From the NCBI GenBank assembly GCA_002914845.1, contig JXTC01000009.1, positions 503,509-567,508 on the forward strand: 64,000 nucleotides of DNA, written 5' to 3'. Made by a program: the position numbers and the translations under genes. Shown piece after piece: positions 25,523 through 38,100 of the stretch. The stretch comes from Trema orientale. Lineage: Eukaryota > Streptophyta > Magnoliopsida > Rosales > Cannabaceae. Numbering within the stretch: position 1 is the first letter of the stretch; each line of letters starts with the position of its first letter. The notes beneath the pieces were generated by a model. It was not told the DNA's origin. It saw nothing but the letters and a program-made list of their open reading frames with translations, and did not search any database.

Positions 25523-28500
25523 GAGTATGTGTCATGTGTCCACTGTGGTCTTCAGAACAAAAATCAACTGTGGTCTCATGTGTCACAGGGAACGTGATAG
25601 AAACTGGTACCAAACATAGTCCTCGGCTTCTAAGGTCTTGCTTGGGATCTTCAGGGTCCTTAGATATGTGATCAGAATTACACTGCATTTAATTATAACA
25701 AAAACATGCTCCTCTAATCAATTTAAATTTAAAATTAAAATACTCTTTAATTGGAGTAAGATATAGTTATTTTATAATGAGAATGAATATATTTATAATG
25801 AAGAATAAAAATGTACCCGCTGGTGCCGTGCGGCAGCTCTACATTTAATGTATGGGGTGCTTAAAACCTATTATTTTATGAGAAAAGAAAAAAGTAACAT
25901 TAAAACAATTTACTGTACTTACTAGTTATTTCCCTATGTAGCAGTAGGAGAATAAAATCAATGATAACAAAGGATATATCTATATCCAAATGGGACTTAC
26001 AGTAACTTGTCCATGGAGGAACTGGATGTACTCAATAGCCTCAAAGAGCACTGAATCAGTATCAGCCTGACACACCCACAAAATAACATAATTAGAATCC
26101 ATCATATATAGTAAAAAAAGAGATTCTTCTTCCTCTTTTCTTTTTCTTTTACGAATTAATTCATGAGAAAAGAGATACACTCTCGGTACATAGCTTAATT
26201 AATTACCTTTCCGAAAGGTGAAACCAATTGATGGAGCTTAGTGATTCTGTGCCCCAGCTTCTCTTTCCTCGGGAAATGAAGATTTGGGGAAATTGTTGAT
26301 CCTGGAAGAGAGAGATTATTCGAGAAATGAAGCTGTAAGCTCCTTGACTCTGAAAAATGTGTCTCTTCCACGCAATTCCTAAGATATAGGGAAAAAGATG
26401 CACCAGTTATCATATGCAATAAGGTCAATTAGACAACTTCCAGACTTTGGGTGAGGCCAGGAGAGTTGGAAAATAGAAGTTTTGAAGTTAATGAAAATGC
26501 TAAACATAAAATTAATGACAACATGAAGTATTAATAAATTTGTAAGCCACTAAACAAACCTAGGAAAATCTTCTTCATTCATCACATCATTAGGAGTACT
26601 TTTGTCGTTCAAAGTTGGCAGTTCATTCTCGAAGCCATCTTGTTCATAATCACACTCAATAAACTCGTTAACTTTGTCTAGATTAATTGGCACCAACTTT
26701 TCTGCTTCCATTGTGTTGAATTCCTCCATCATAAACATATTCATTCTCATGTGGACAAGATTATCGAACATATTAGTTTTCAATTTATTCCTCTTTGCAC
26801 ACGTGGAAGAACTACAAGGTTGACTCAAAATTCGAACAGCATACTTCTTTAATATGGGAAGGGTATCACCACAGTAATCCCACCAAATTCCTACAAAATA
26901 ATAATAATAAAAATTTCAATTGCAACTATATCTATACTAGCATTTTATAACTATTACTAATAACAGCATATTTAAAACTAAAATTGTTTAGTGTAACTAT
27001 GAACCATAAAATTATTGAACTTACGAGGATGTGAAGTTTTCATCATTGTTGTTGCTGTGGTTGTAAACAAACTCGATAACTTTTCGCGATAAACTTGCAC
27101 CTGACGCATAAAAGCTTCTTTTTCATCGCAAGAAACCAAATTCTCTAAAATGAAGTTTATTCCTTTTTTCATCTCACAATCTTCTACAAATTTCTCACTG
27201 TACATGTAAGCAGGATTCAGAAAAGCTGCAGCAGCATGGATTGGATGTATTATATATCTTCTTCTATATTCAAATAAATCCAGTATCTTCATATACTTTG
27301 ATTCATTGGCACTACACCGTTCCTTGATTATTTCTTTTGCCCTTTCCATTGCTTCGTACAAGTATCCTGAAGTTGAAACATAACCATCAACTAAATAAAG
27401 AACTCGAACCAGTGGCTCCATAACTTGCAAAACCTCTTGACTTTGACTCCAATATTCTGAACTTTGAATGGTAGCAGTAACCTTTTCAGCCATTTCTTTC
27501 TTGCTATAATCTAATCTCATCCATTCAGAGGATGCAACTAGCCGTCGTAATTCATCTCCAACATTTAAAATTGACTGAAGCATTAAAAAGTAGGAAGCAA
27601 ATCTAGTCACACATGGACGTTTCAGTTCTCTTCCGTTTGTGTGCACTCTCATCATTGACAGAACATCAGTATGATCGTAAATATGTGCGAAAATTAATTT
27701 TGAATCATCAAGTACCTGTTGAATCCATGAAACGTCATCATACATATCTCTCAAAAGCAATTGAATTCCATGAGCAACACATCGAGTCTTGTACATGTGA
27801 GGATATTTTCCAACAAGCATGTCCCCTGCAGACTCAAAATTTGATGCACTGTCAGTAATGAATTGTACAACATGTTCTGGTCCAATATCTTCTATTGCCG
27901 AGGACAAAAGATCTTTCAAATAAACTCCGGATTCTCGATCATCAGAAACTTCAAAAGAGTTTAAAAACACTGCACCTTCTGGAGAACATGCCACAACATT
28001 CATAAATGTTTGTTGTTTCATATCCCTCCATTTATGACACATCAATGTACAACCCGTCCTAGCCCAAGATGCCTTAACTCTCTTTATATACTCATCAACT
28101 TCAGTTCTTGAATCCGAGACTAATTTTGTGGTAAGAGTAGTTGGACATGGTAACTCATACCCTGCTCCATACTCCGATATTCCTTTCACAAGACGAATAA
28201 AAGATGGAGTTTGAACAACACTGAACGGTATGTCATTCAAAATAAGGTGCCGAAAAAGCAATTTATCAACTTCATTTTAATCGTTCTTTTTGCCCATATT
28301 CATAATATCTGGTTGCTGCCCAATTTTTTGTGCTGAATTAAGTGAAGAATTATCAGCATCATAATCATTCCTAGCTTTCTTATTAGAACCATGGATTTCT
28401 AAATAAGCTTCTTCTTGAACATGCTTTGGTACTTTGTCACAAGTATCAATATCACGACCTTTAATCCCAGATAAATGTGACTTGATTCTAGTACCACCCC

Positions 28501-28588
28501 CAGAAAATTCACGTTCACAAAACTTACATTTGAAACGACCTTTCAATTTCTCAGCATATTCCCAACATTTATCATTCTTTCTGACCAT
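25503..28588 (-). pseudogene. copy 2: hAT transposase - CBP60 - bHLH chimera with one early stop
   Basis: Predicted exons: 27025-28588 (BED finger, DUF659, hAT core), 26560-26890 (hAT dimerisation region), 26207-26378 (CBP60 start fused to a bHLH piece), 26001-26066 and 25503-25682 (bHLH). Splice sites and phases are consistent, and the last frame ends at 25503. The CBP60 part RNCVEETHFSESRSLQLHF plus NNLSLPGST runs in frame into bHLH sequence RKEKLGHRITKLHQLVSPFG; the next exons give DTDSVLFEAIEYIQFLHGQV and KQDLRSRGLCLVPVS, diagnostic of the bHLH112/123/110 clade. A TAA at 28277-28279 (AAA lysine in copy 3) stops the frame about 103 codons after the ATG. A downstream ATG at 28261 could restart. 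Upstream leader, splice sites and promoter-proximal motifs resemble copy 3. Best called a pseudogene, though only one disabling change is seen. Confidence 0.75.
25523..26295 (-). other. captured bHLH gene fragment, introns retained
   Basis: About 773 bp unrelated to copies 1 and 3 replaces roughly 85 bp of the CBP60 exon. Within it are three exon pieces of a bHLH transcription factor: the helix-loop-helix part RKEKLGHRITKLHQLVSPFG, then DTDSVLFEAIEYIQFLHGQ, then the conserved C-terminal KQDLRSRGLCLVPVS. The two introns (26067-26206 and 25683-26000) remain, with GT-AG ends, so the piece came from genomic DNA, not from an mRNA copy. No target duplication or terminal repeat was seen at the joins. 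Confidence 0.85.
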
Positions 28589-29237
28589 ATTTACTCCTAG
28601 ACACAATAAAAAGTATAAATAAAAAAGTGTAATATTATGCTTATCTGCAAATACTTAATTACACTCAACTAACTTAAATAATCAAATACAAGTCAAGATC
28701 ACTAATTATAAATTAAATATCACGCATATAAATACAAATAAATTTAAGAAAATTAAGTTTCGACTATATGGTCATTGGCAATATTCCTCAGTTTATTCCC
28801 TTTCAAAGAAAAAATAAGAACTAATAGCCTATATTTTGGGTCCATGGGGATTTCATATTAAGAACTAAATTTAATCTCAATAATTCATATTAATGGCTAT
28901 ATGGGAATTTTTTTTTTTTTTTCCCGCGTAAGTATTGTACTAGACAAAAGTATATGTGTAGTATATAATAAATTTTACCTTTGCCTTTTGCCTACTGCGT
29001 GATCTTAATTCTGTGACTCGCAATTCAAACTGAAATTGAAATTGAAATTGATTGCATAAAATGGAGAGAAAGAGATGAGAAGAGAAGACAAGAGAGCGTG
29101 TACCGAGAGTATCTCTCCGGTGGAGACAACTACCAGCTTAGGGGAATATATAGGCAAAGTAAAGTAAAGTAAAAGTAAAAAGCAACCAAATATTATAATA
29201 TAGTAAGGTAAGTACTAATTTCTCATCACTTCTCAAG
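28589..29237 (-). other. copy 2: non-coding leader exon, intron and promoter region
   Basis: Matches the region upstream of copy 3. A probable 5' leader exon ends at about 28982 with GGCAAAG|GTAAAA; the acceptor CTAG|GAGTAAATATGG lies just before the start codon. The leader is GA-rich (GAGAAGAGAAGACAAGAGAG). No other gene is seen. Confidence 0.5.
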
Positions 29238-29282
29238 GCCGTATTATTCGGCCAGTTCTCTGTCTCAATGCCGTATTATTCG
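29238..29282. promoter_or_regulatory. paired GCCGTATTATTCG motif upstream of copy 2
   Basis: GCCGTATTATTCG occurs at 29238-29250 and again at 29270-29282. The same pair is present at the equivalent place upstream of copy 3. It may be a conserved regulatory element or simply part of the duplicated block; function unknown. Confidence 0.4.
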
Positions 29283-29677
29283 GCGAGTTCGGAAAGAGCG
29301 TTTGTACTCTACTTTTTTATTCTTTTCCTTTTATTAGTATTATCCTATAAGTACAAGCTACACTACATAAGTCAAACTAATAAAAGACCGACTCAAACAG
29401 TCCCTACAAAAATAAATAAATAAATACAATCCAACGGAACGTTTTATTCGTTTGCTTATAAAATTCGCGAATTTTTTATATCAAAACAAAATTCGCCAAT
29501 ATTTCCCTACATATCCCGGGAAAAAAAAAGAATCTGTTTCAGTTGATGTCCAATTGCATGATTCTCAAAATGCTCAAAATGGCTTTACTTCACTTGTTAA
29601 GATTAAAAACAAAATAATAATATTAATAACATTCAGGGCTCATTTGGTACAGAGGAGTATAATACGTTTAATGTAAT

Positions 29678-29850
29678 GGGGCGCGTCTACAGTAGGAGCG
29701 CCCCTACGTAGGGCTATGTCTATTCACCGTTGGATGGGAATCTGTATATAAATAGATTCTCTACAGATTCCCGTTATTCTTCACAGATTCCCATCCAACG
29801 ATAATTAAGGCACGACCCTACGTAGGGACGCCCCTACCGTAGCCATTCCC
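29678..29850. mobile_element. Mutator-type MITE (173 bp)
   Basis: Flanked by a perfect 9-bp duplication TAATGTAAT (29669-29677 and 29851-29859). Terminal inverted repeats of about 35 bp run from GGGGCGCGTCTAC to CCTACGTAGGG, with a few mismatches. Nine-base target duplications and G-rich ends fit Mutator-like MITEs. It lies inside the larger 29.6-33.4 kb element. Confidence 0.85.
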
Positions 29851-30040
29851 TAATGTAATATAGGATAAAAAAGATGGACTAAATGAAAAATAGAATAACT
29901 AGTTATTATGACACTAGAGATTTGACATTTACTGTTATTACAAATGTGTCCCTCATTTTTGATTTTTTATTCAAATTCTTATTAAATAGCAAAGTTGTTC
30001 TTATTTTGTTCCCTCAACTGTAATATGTTAAAAAATCGTT

Positions 30041-30492
30041 NNNNNNNNNNNNNNNNNNNNNNNNNNNNNNNNNNNNNNNNNNNNNNNNNNNNNNNNNNNN
30101 NNNNNNNNNNNNNNNNNNNNNNNNNNNNNNNNNNNNNNNNNNNNNNNNNNNNNNNNNNNNNNNNNNNNNNNNNNNNNNNNNNNNNNNNNNNNNNNNNNNN
30201 NNNNNNNNNNNNNNNNNNNNNNNNNNNNNNNNNNNNNNNNNNNNNNNNNNNNNNNNNNNNNNNNNNNNNNNNNNNNNNNNNNNNNNNNNNNNNNNNNNNN
30301 NNNNNNNNNNNNNNNNNNNNNNNNNNNNNNNNNNNNNNNNNNNNNNNNNNNNNNNNNNNNNNNNNNNNNNNNNNNNNNNNNNNNNNNNNNNNNNNNNNNN
30401 NNNNNNNNNNNNNNNNNNNNNNNNNNNNNNNNNNNNNNNNNNNNNNNNNNNNNNNNNNNNNNNNNNNNNNNNNNNNNNNNNNNNNNNNNNNN
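30041..30492. other. assembly gap (452 N)
   Basis: Unresolved bases. Open frames reported across it are meaningless. Confidence 1.
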
Positions 30493-31340
30493 TTTTTTTT
30501 TATAAGAAAATGAAACTAGTGAAAAATACTTAATAATCTCAATCACTCTCAACTATATTATTCGTTGGGAAAAAAAAAACAATAAAAGATGTACAAATTT
30601 TAAACTGTTTCACGCATAATTTTTTTTAAAATAAATTTCCTTTCAATGTAGTTGCTTTATTCATATTTTATTATTTAAGAAAACAACTTATTCATAATAT
30701 GAAAATTATGCTACCTTGGATTTTACCTTTCGTATAGTAAAAAAGAAATTTAATGAAATATTCAAGATACAATAGTACATATAGTTTTAAATTAAAGGTA
30801 ATTAAAAAATTAAACTTTAAATTAAATTTTTAAAAAGAAAATAAATAAAAAAGAATTAGAAATTAATATATTGAATAAGATTACTTGTTATTATAGGTTT
30901 ATTTTTAAATTAGTCAAACTTATCCATCCACAGAGCAAAAATAAAAATACTCATTGAAAACTCACCCTATATATATACTCATATCATTTTATCTTATTTT
31001 TTAATGAAAGTAATGATGATATATATTTCATGACCAATATCTAGCCAAGACCTCGTCAACCATGGAGTCTGAGTCTATGACCAAGTGGTTTGTAATATTT
31101 TAAGACAATGGGCATATGTAATAATTAATGTCCATTCTGTATTATTTTTCTTGAAAATTTCTAGTTTGTACTTGAATAATAAAAAATAATGATTTTCAAC
31201 AACGTGGAAAAAACTATTCTTTCTTAAATTTGTTATACTAGCAATGCTATATAAATGGTATGCCAAGTTACTAATTTTATGGGAATTTTTATCAAAATAT
31301 AATAAATTCATTATTTTAAACTATAATATTATTAAATAAA

Positions 31341-31880
31341 GGGTTAATGGCACAAATGGTTTCTGAACTATTCAATCTGTGGCAATTTAGTCCTCAAAGT
31401 TTCAATTGTAGCAATTAAGCTCTTGAATTTTTCGATTTGTAATAATTTGATCATTGAACTGTTCAAATTGCAACTTATGGTCAAAGTTTTTACTAAAAAT
31501 ATACATGAGGACTACATAGTGGAATCTGAAAGTATATTTGCAAGTAATTTGAGAATTTCATGAAGGAAAAAAATGAGCAATCACAGAAAAATTTTCTTTA
31601 AATTTGCAACTTCAAAAACCCTGAAAAATGCAAATAATATATTTTTCTTCCTCTATATTCTTTTGTTCAATTTATTTTTCTTTAAATATATTTTCAAATG
31701 CTACAACATGCTCTTCACGTGTGTTTTTACTCAGAAATTTAACAGTAGATTATAATTTAGACAGCTCAAGGATCATATTGCTTCAAATCATAAAATTCAA
31801 TAGCTTAATTGCTTTAATTAACTTTGAGGACCCAGATTGCCACAAACTGAATAGTTCAGGGACTATTTGTACCATAAACC
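31341..31880. mobile_element. long-TIR MITE, Mutator-like (540 bp)
   Basis: Inverted repeats of about 60 bp start GGGTTAATGGCACAAATGG on the left and, on the opposite strand, GGTTTATGGTACAAATAG on the right; both continue through 'ctgaactattca' and 'gtggcaat' to 'cctcaaagtt'. The element is flanked by a perfect 10-bp repeat ATTAAATAAA (31331-31340, 31881-31890), fitting a 9- or 10-bp target duplication. Non-coding. Confidence 0.85.
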
Positions 31881-34036
31881 ATTAAATAAAAAGTCATCTT
31901 ATTTTTTGGCATCTATTAATTGAATGAGCGTTAATTACAAAAAAAAAACAAACTTCTTGATTATATTAATTTAAATAATAACATGGACAAAAATAGAAAA
32001 ACAAAAATAAAAAAGTTAACAGAACTATTGTGAGAAAAAAAAAAAAAAGAAGAGTCAACAGAAAATAAACACCTTTTTTTTTCAAAAAAATGATTACTTA
32101 GCAAAAAAAAAAAGAAGAAAAAATAGGAATAAGAAATAAATAATGGAATGACTACACCTATTGATAATGTTTTTATTTGTATATATCGATAGTAGTTTTA
32201 CAGAATTACTATTTGAGTCTCTCCCCATATATATATAAAATAAAAACAAAATAAAAAGCATGATATAATTTTTTATTAAACTTTATATATGCTTTTCATT
32301 AGATATAATTTTTTATTGCAAATTTAGTATAATTTCATTTTGGATATGAATCTAAATCTAAAAAACAAATACACCTTTTTTGTTCTTTTATTTATATTTA
32401 ATCATGTTTAAAAATGTTATTTGACATCCTTTTCATTTATTTCATGTATTTTATCGTTAATAAAGAAAAAAAATAATTAATTATTTTGTTCTGTTTGTTA
32501 TTCTCAGTATAAATTTAGTCCCCCATTTTTTTACATTGTATTTAAGTGCCCCTAGCAAAAAGGTTTCTCTTTTATCCCCTAACACCAATACCATTAGAAG
32601 AGCCTTAGGAAGCAAGTGCCAAATAGTTATTTTACTTTTTAGAAAGTTTTTTGGATATAAAATTATACAGTTTTATTTTACATGACTTTTAAAAATATTT
32701 TCGTTAATGTATGAATGCAAAAAAATGTTCTAGTATACCTATTTTTGTTTTATATATAGTCATTGAAAAAAAAAATTTTGTTTACCTCTTTTTCATTTAT
32801 TATTTATTTAATAATAAAAAAATAGCTATTTAGAAATGTCCAATAGAAAAAATAGTAAAAGATTCATTTAGTGCTTTAAAAAGTGAAATAACTATTAAGC
32901 TATTGTCTATTAATGGTTTTCTAACCGTATTAAAGTTGAAAAGGTTAAAAAGAACACATTTTTCATCTAGGATTATTGAGCACAAAATCAAAAGTGATGA
33001 AATAAATTCGTACTGATGGCAAATATCAAGAAGTAAAATGAGTAATTATTGTAAAAAATAAATAAAAAATCATTAGGAGCCCACTTTTTTGAAAAGTGTA
33101 GTAGAATTATATCGGAAAATATGGGATCCATTTCTACAAAGCAAACATGTGGAACCCCTTTTACGAGGAATGAGACAAGTAGGAGATTGACTATTTTAAC
33201 CTGTCTTCCAAATGAGTTCTAATATTCCTCATATAGGTGCTATTTTCTCCTCTTGTAATTTTATCTCTTCTCTCTTTCAACACCAAACATGGGACTACGC
33301 TAAAATAGTCTAATTATGTTCTTAGTCCGGCGTACCAAATGCCTCCTTAATGGCTACCAAATTATGTTATATCATTAATAAGTATTAAGAGGACAAATAA
33401 ATAAATAAATAAACAAATGTTACTTATAGCATATCAGGACTGTCTAAAAAAGGTTGGTCCATATGCCGTCACATTTACTTAAATGCTGACAAATCAGCAC
33501 AAAAGAAAATAGAAAAAAAAAAGAGAAAAACTAATTAAATAATTATTTTTTAATAGGATTAGTTATTGCTCATTTGTTATTATTTTAAGTAGAAGAGACA
33601 ACAAATGAGACAACATTTTAGAACCTCTCATCTCATTTATCCATATCAAGGTATGTTTTTTCTTTGGGATTAATCTGCTAATTTTCTAAAATAAAGAGAG
33701 GAATTATTTTTATGCTTAATGTTATTACAGTTTTTTCCAACATCAAGCAATACATCGTTTCTCAATCATAAAGAGTCGAAGAAAGACAACAATTTTTAAT
33801 GGAAGGCAACATCGATTTTAATTTTGGATAATGGTTGATGTCTCAATTGTTGCACCAAATTTTAATACTAATACATGTGACATGTGATTTGTTACTATTT
33901 AATTAGTGTATAAAAATTTATCATAAATATAATTGACATTATCAGCAATTGAACTGTGACAAATTACATGCACATGTGTTGATACAAAAAATTTAGTACA
34001 ATTACGTACCTCTAGGATCATCCTCTAATTTTTATG

Positions 34037-34395
34037 GGGATAATATCATTTTTATATCCAGTATTTTGACCCTTTGTTCAGTTTATACCTTCTGTTTTGG
34101 TTATTATCAATATTGATCCTTAGATTTAATATTTGTTATAAATCTATACCCTGACACTAATTTAGAACAGTTAATTTACCAAGATAATTTAATAAATCTA
34201 TTCTCAGATCAGTTTTTATATGGTTTATTTTTAATTTTTTAAATTGTAGCTTAGTAAATTAACTGTTTTAAATTGGTGTCAGTGTATAAATTTGTGACAG
34301 ATTTCAAATTTAAAGGTCAATGTTGATAATAACCAAAACAGAAAGTATAATTTGAACAAAGTGTCAAAATACAGGTATAAAAATGATAATATCCC
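34037..34395. mobile_element. Mutator-like MITE with ~160-bp inverted repeats
   Basis: Both ends read GGGATAATATCATTTTTATA inward with few differences and the inverted repeats extend about 160 bp each, nearly the whole element. Flanked by a perfect 10-bp repeat AATTTTTATG (34027-34036, 34396-34405). The end sequence GGGATAATATC is shared with the larger element at 57060-60725. Confidence 0.9.
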
Positions 34396-35162
34396 AATTT
34401 TTATGACACAAACTCTTGCGTTTTTCGGTACATTGACTATTCAAATGAATGACTAGACACGAGTAAATGTAATTTGCTGTATCTTTTTTGAAATCTAATT
34501 TGCTACTTTTAAGGCTCCAAGCCTCCAACGAATGTCAAGTCTTCTTTTATTTTTTTGAAAGAAAAAATGTCAATTAAACATTGAACTTCGCCTTTCCTAG
34601 TGTTATAAAAAATGATGAGGTTATTAACAAACTAAAATTTCAGTTAAAGAGAAGTCTATATAACCAAAACTAGAAACTAGAAAGGTATAAATTAATTGAA
34701 CAAAATTATGATCTCCCATGAAAACTAATGAAAGCATCCACCAGAACAACTAAACAGCTTATGTAAACACCTTTCACATCTAATATATATTCGCTAATAT
34801 AAATACTCCTTCAAAAAAACTGGTCCCTTCACATGAGTTTGTCAATTTAGAACACGTTTTTTTCATAGATTGGGAAAGAAATGCCTTCTGAATTGGCAAA
34901 AACATATGAAGGGACCAGTCCCAAATTGGAACTGTATCCGAAGCCTATAAACATAGTACACATCTAAATATACATAATTTAAAGATGAAGTGAAAAGGAG
35001 TTTTCGGGCTCCTGCCACCATAGTCAAGAGTAGACACGAATGAACTAACCAGATGTATTTACATATCTTAATAACCTCAAACTTGTTTCACTTCTCTACC
35101 TGCACGCGAAATCTTAATCGGGCAGCACTCCTAACTCTATTTGCAATAATAACCAGGCGGCT
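34396..35162. other. downstream flank of the hAT-CBP60 gene
   Basis: Probably includes the 3' untranslated region of the minus-strand fusion gene at its right side. No other gene seen. An inverted pair of segments sharing TGAAGGGACCAGT-like sequence (about 34814-34830 and 34907-34921) could form a hairpin. Confidence 0.45.
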
Positions 35163-38100
35163 TTAGCTTGTACCTATGACCAAAATCTTTGACTTCCCAA
35201 CATGGGTTCCTTTCAGACTCGCCCTTACTAAGAACCACTTCAGCACAGTAACTAGCTTTGTCCATCTTCTCTGAGCCTTCTCAATGGAACGAGCAGAGAG
35301 GAAGCTATCTACTATACTCTGTAGATCACCTGGTGAATCCCAGCTAATCTTCTGAGGCTGAAGATTGGTGTTAAAAAATTGCATATGATCATCGCTGCAT
35401 AAAGCTTGAGTGCTGTATTTCAAGTTGCATATCAGGGAATCAGTAAGTTGGTGGCCTGGGAAATTAAATGTCTGATCATTGCAAAGATACATGTTGTCGG
35501 TTGTATGCGAGGCATAAATGTCCGAACCAACGCAATATCTTGATGAAATGAATTCTACAGAAGACGCAGGGGATGGTGCATAATCAAATCCACTAATCTT
35601 GTGAGAAGCTGAATGCTTGCTCCAACTAGAGCAGGGTGAGCTTGAGGAGGAAAGCACATTGGTGAAGTGGGCAGAGCCACCAGTAAGAGAGGCTTCACTG
35701 TCAAAAGGTACAACTGCTTCGCAGTGTTTGAATGCAGAAATTAAAGTCTTGTGGGCATCAGCCTGAATAAGTTCGAATGTCACAAGAGTTGAGACTTAAC
35801 AAAGTAAAATAATAAATATAAACACACACATATATATATATACCTATGTATAGGTAAAATATAGTAATGATATAAACCAACCCAATAGGTACTTTTTTTT
35901 TTTTTAACCTATGTATAGATAATTTTTTTTTTAGCCGATGATGATCCAACGGCTATAATAATGTGCATAAAAATACGTGCATCATTAATGTTATTTCTCC
36001 CTCTTACTTTTTACTATAAAAAGAGATGATGATAAATTTTAATTGGCCAAAACGATACTTATGTATAGGTTAAAAAAAAAATACCTACTGGATTGATGTG
36101 CAATATATATATATATAGTTGCTAATCCAATAGGTATTTCTTTTTTTTAACCCATGTGTAGGTATTTTTTTTCAGTCATTGGATCATCATCTAATGGTGA
36201 TCTAATGGCTATAATGAAATGCATGAAAAGACGTTTATCATTAATGTAATTTCTCTCTCTCATTTTTTATTATAAAAAAAATGTACATGATAAATTTTCA
36301 TTAGTCAAAATATATATATATATATATCTAAGTTGGTGAGAACAATACCTTCTCAGCAAGGGGAACGTATTGGCCTTCTGAAGGTAGTCCTGTTAGTTGC
36401 CCCACAACATTGGACACAACACCAGTTTCCTGGCTCAGACGCTTATGGAAGGCTCCATCTCTTTCAATCTCTTCCAACCTCCATACTTCATCAGATGGAG
36501 AAGGGGGATGGTGCTTCTTGTACACTGCAATGAGAAAGAGAAATGACAATGAAAATCATTTAACCTCACTCATAACATGGTTTGCTTATAAACTTCCAGA
36601 TAGCCATAAACGTAATGGAATACAAGAGACGAGTTGTTACATCATGTAATAATGCAACTACAAATATCGGAGAAGAGCACTTTAGAATACACATATACAT
36701 CATCTATCAATGGGTCATTTTGATATTGTGATACATGGCAATAAAGAAAAACCAAGTAATCAAAAGGATAATCTACACATTCAGGATCTATACTAAAACC
36801 AAAATCAGCACGATAAAAATAAACTAGATCAACCACCAAGAGTGTGTTAGATATGAGGAGAAACGGAAGGGAGGAAATAAATTAGATATGGGATAGGATA
36901 GTTGTTATATGGGAAGAATTTTAGGAGAGAAGAGATTAAGCAATGGATTTCAAATTCCTAGTTTTAACCAATTTTTAATCTCTCCAATAGATTTTTGGAG
37001 AGAAATTCTCACTCAAGTAGAAGAGTAATTGTTTTACAAATACAAATATTATTCTTCCTTCCACTTCTGCCTCTTACGAAACAAGGAAGCAAATTTTGTT
37101 CTTCAATCCTTCCTCTTATACCACTCACAATATGCTAAATTCAAAGCCCTGCACGCACTCCCGCAAACCATGAAAAAAAATATAGTAACTATAATTTTTT
37201 AAAAAAAAATGGATGTGAAAAAAGATCTCAACATGAAAAGCAAATATTCTACTGACATTGTTAAATAACTCACATTCTTCATGATGATCCATGACATGAA
37301 AGGATTCTGTCTTCGCTTCTAGAACTCTAGTTCCATCAGAATTATCCACAATTCTTGCCCCTAGCCTGAATCTACCACCACCTGTCCAGCTTGAATTATC
37401 TGTAAAAGAAATCTCACCCACATAACCTACACCATCTTTAAGATTCAGAACTGTATCTCCTGTAAGAACGGGTTTTTTCCCTTCCCCCTCTCTTACAATC
37501 CTATTCTTGAACTCTTCAACTGTCCAATTGTCACCTTCATCACCATCAAAGTCATCCTCAAGAACAACAATTTCCACCCTGGCTGAGGATTCAGGCCCAT
37601 ATTTGACAATTTGTCCAGTAAAACAATCAACTAAAGCTATTTGTAATGTGGAATATTCTTCTCCTTCAATTTGAGAGCCGGTTGATACTGGAAGAGAAAG
37701 ATGATTCAAGAACTGAAGCTTTAAGCTGCCTGACTTTGAAGAGTGTGTCTCTTTCAAGCAATTCCTAAGATATAGACAAAAAAATGCATTAGTTATCAAA
37801 TGAAATAAGGTCAATTGCACAACTTTCAGCCTTCGGGTGACGTGAGGAGAGTTGGATATACAAGTTCTGAGTTAAATAAAATGCTAGAGATCGAATTAAT
37901 AACATGTGAAATATTAATAAATTTGTAAGCCACTAAACAGACCTGGGAAAATCTGATTCATTCATGACGTCATCAAAGGTACTTTTGTCGATCAAATTTA
38001 CTAGTTCATTCTCATAGCCATCTTGTTCATGACAATACTCGATGAACTTGTTAACTTTGTCTAGACTAATTGGCACCAGCTTTTCTGCTTCCATTGCATT

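Larger units (their letters stand above)
29636..33353. mobile_element. possible large hAT-like element containing the assembly gap
   Basis: The left end AGGGCTCATTTGGTAC and the right end, on the opposite strand, AGGAGGCATTTGGTACGCCG look like a degenerate inverted repeat of the common 'gggctcgtttggtacgc' hAT-like type. The inside is AT-rich and non-coding as far as it is readable, and is interrupted by 452 N and by two MITEs. No matching 8-bp target duplication was found, so the two ends may belong to separate elements. Confidence 0.35.

Noticed and set aside
29995..30552. Long frames on both strands across 30 kb
   Set aside because: They consist of the assembly gap.
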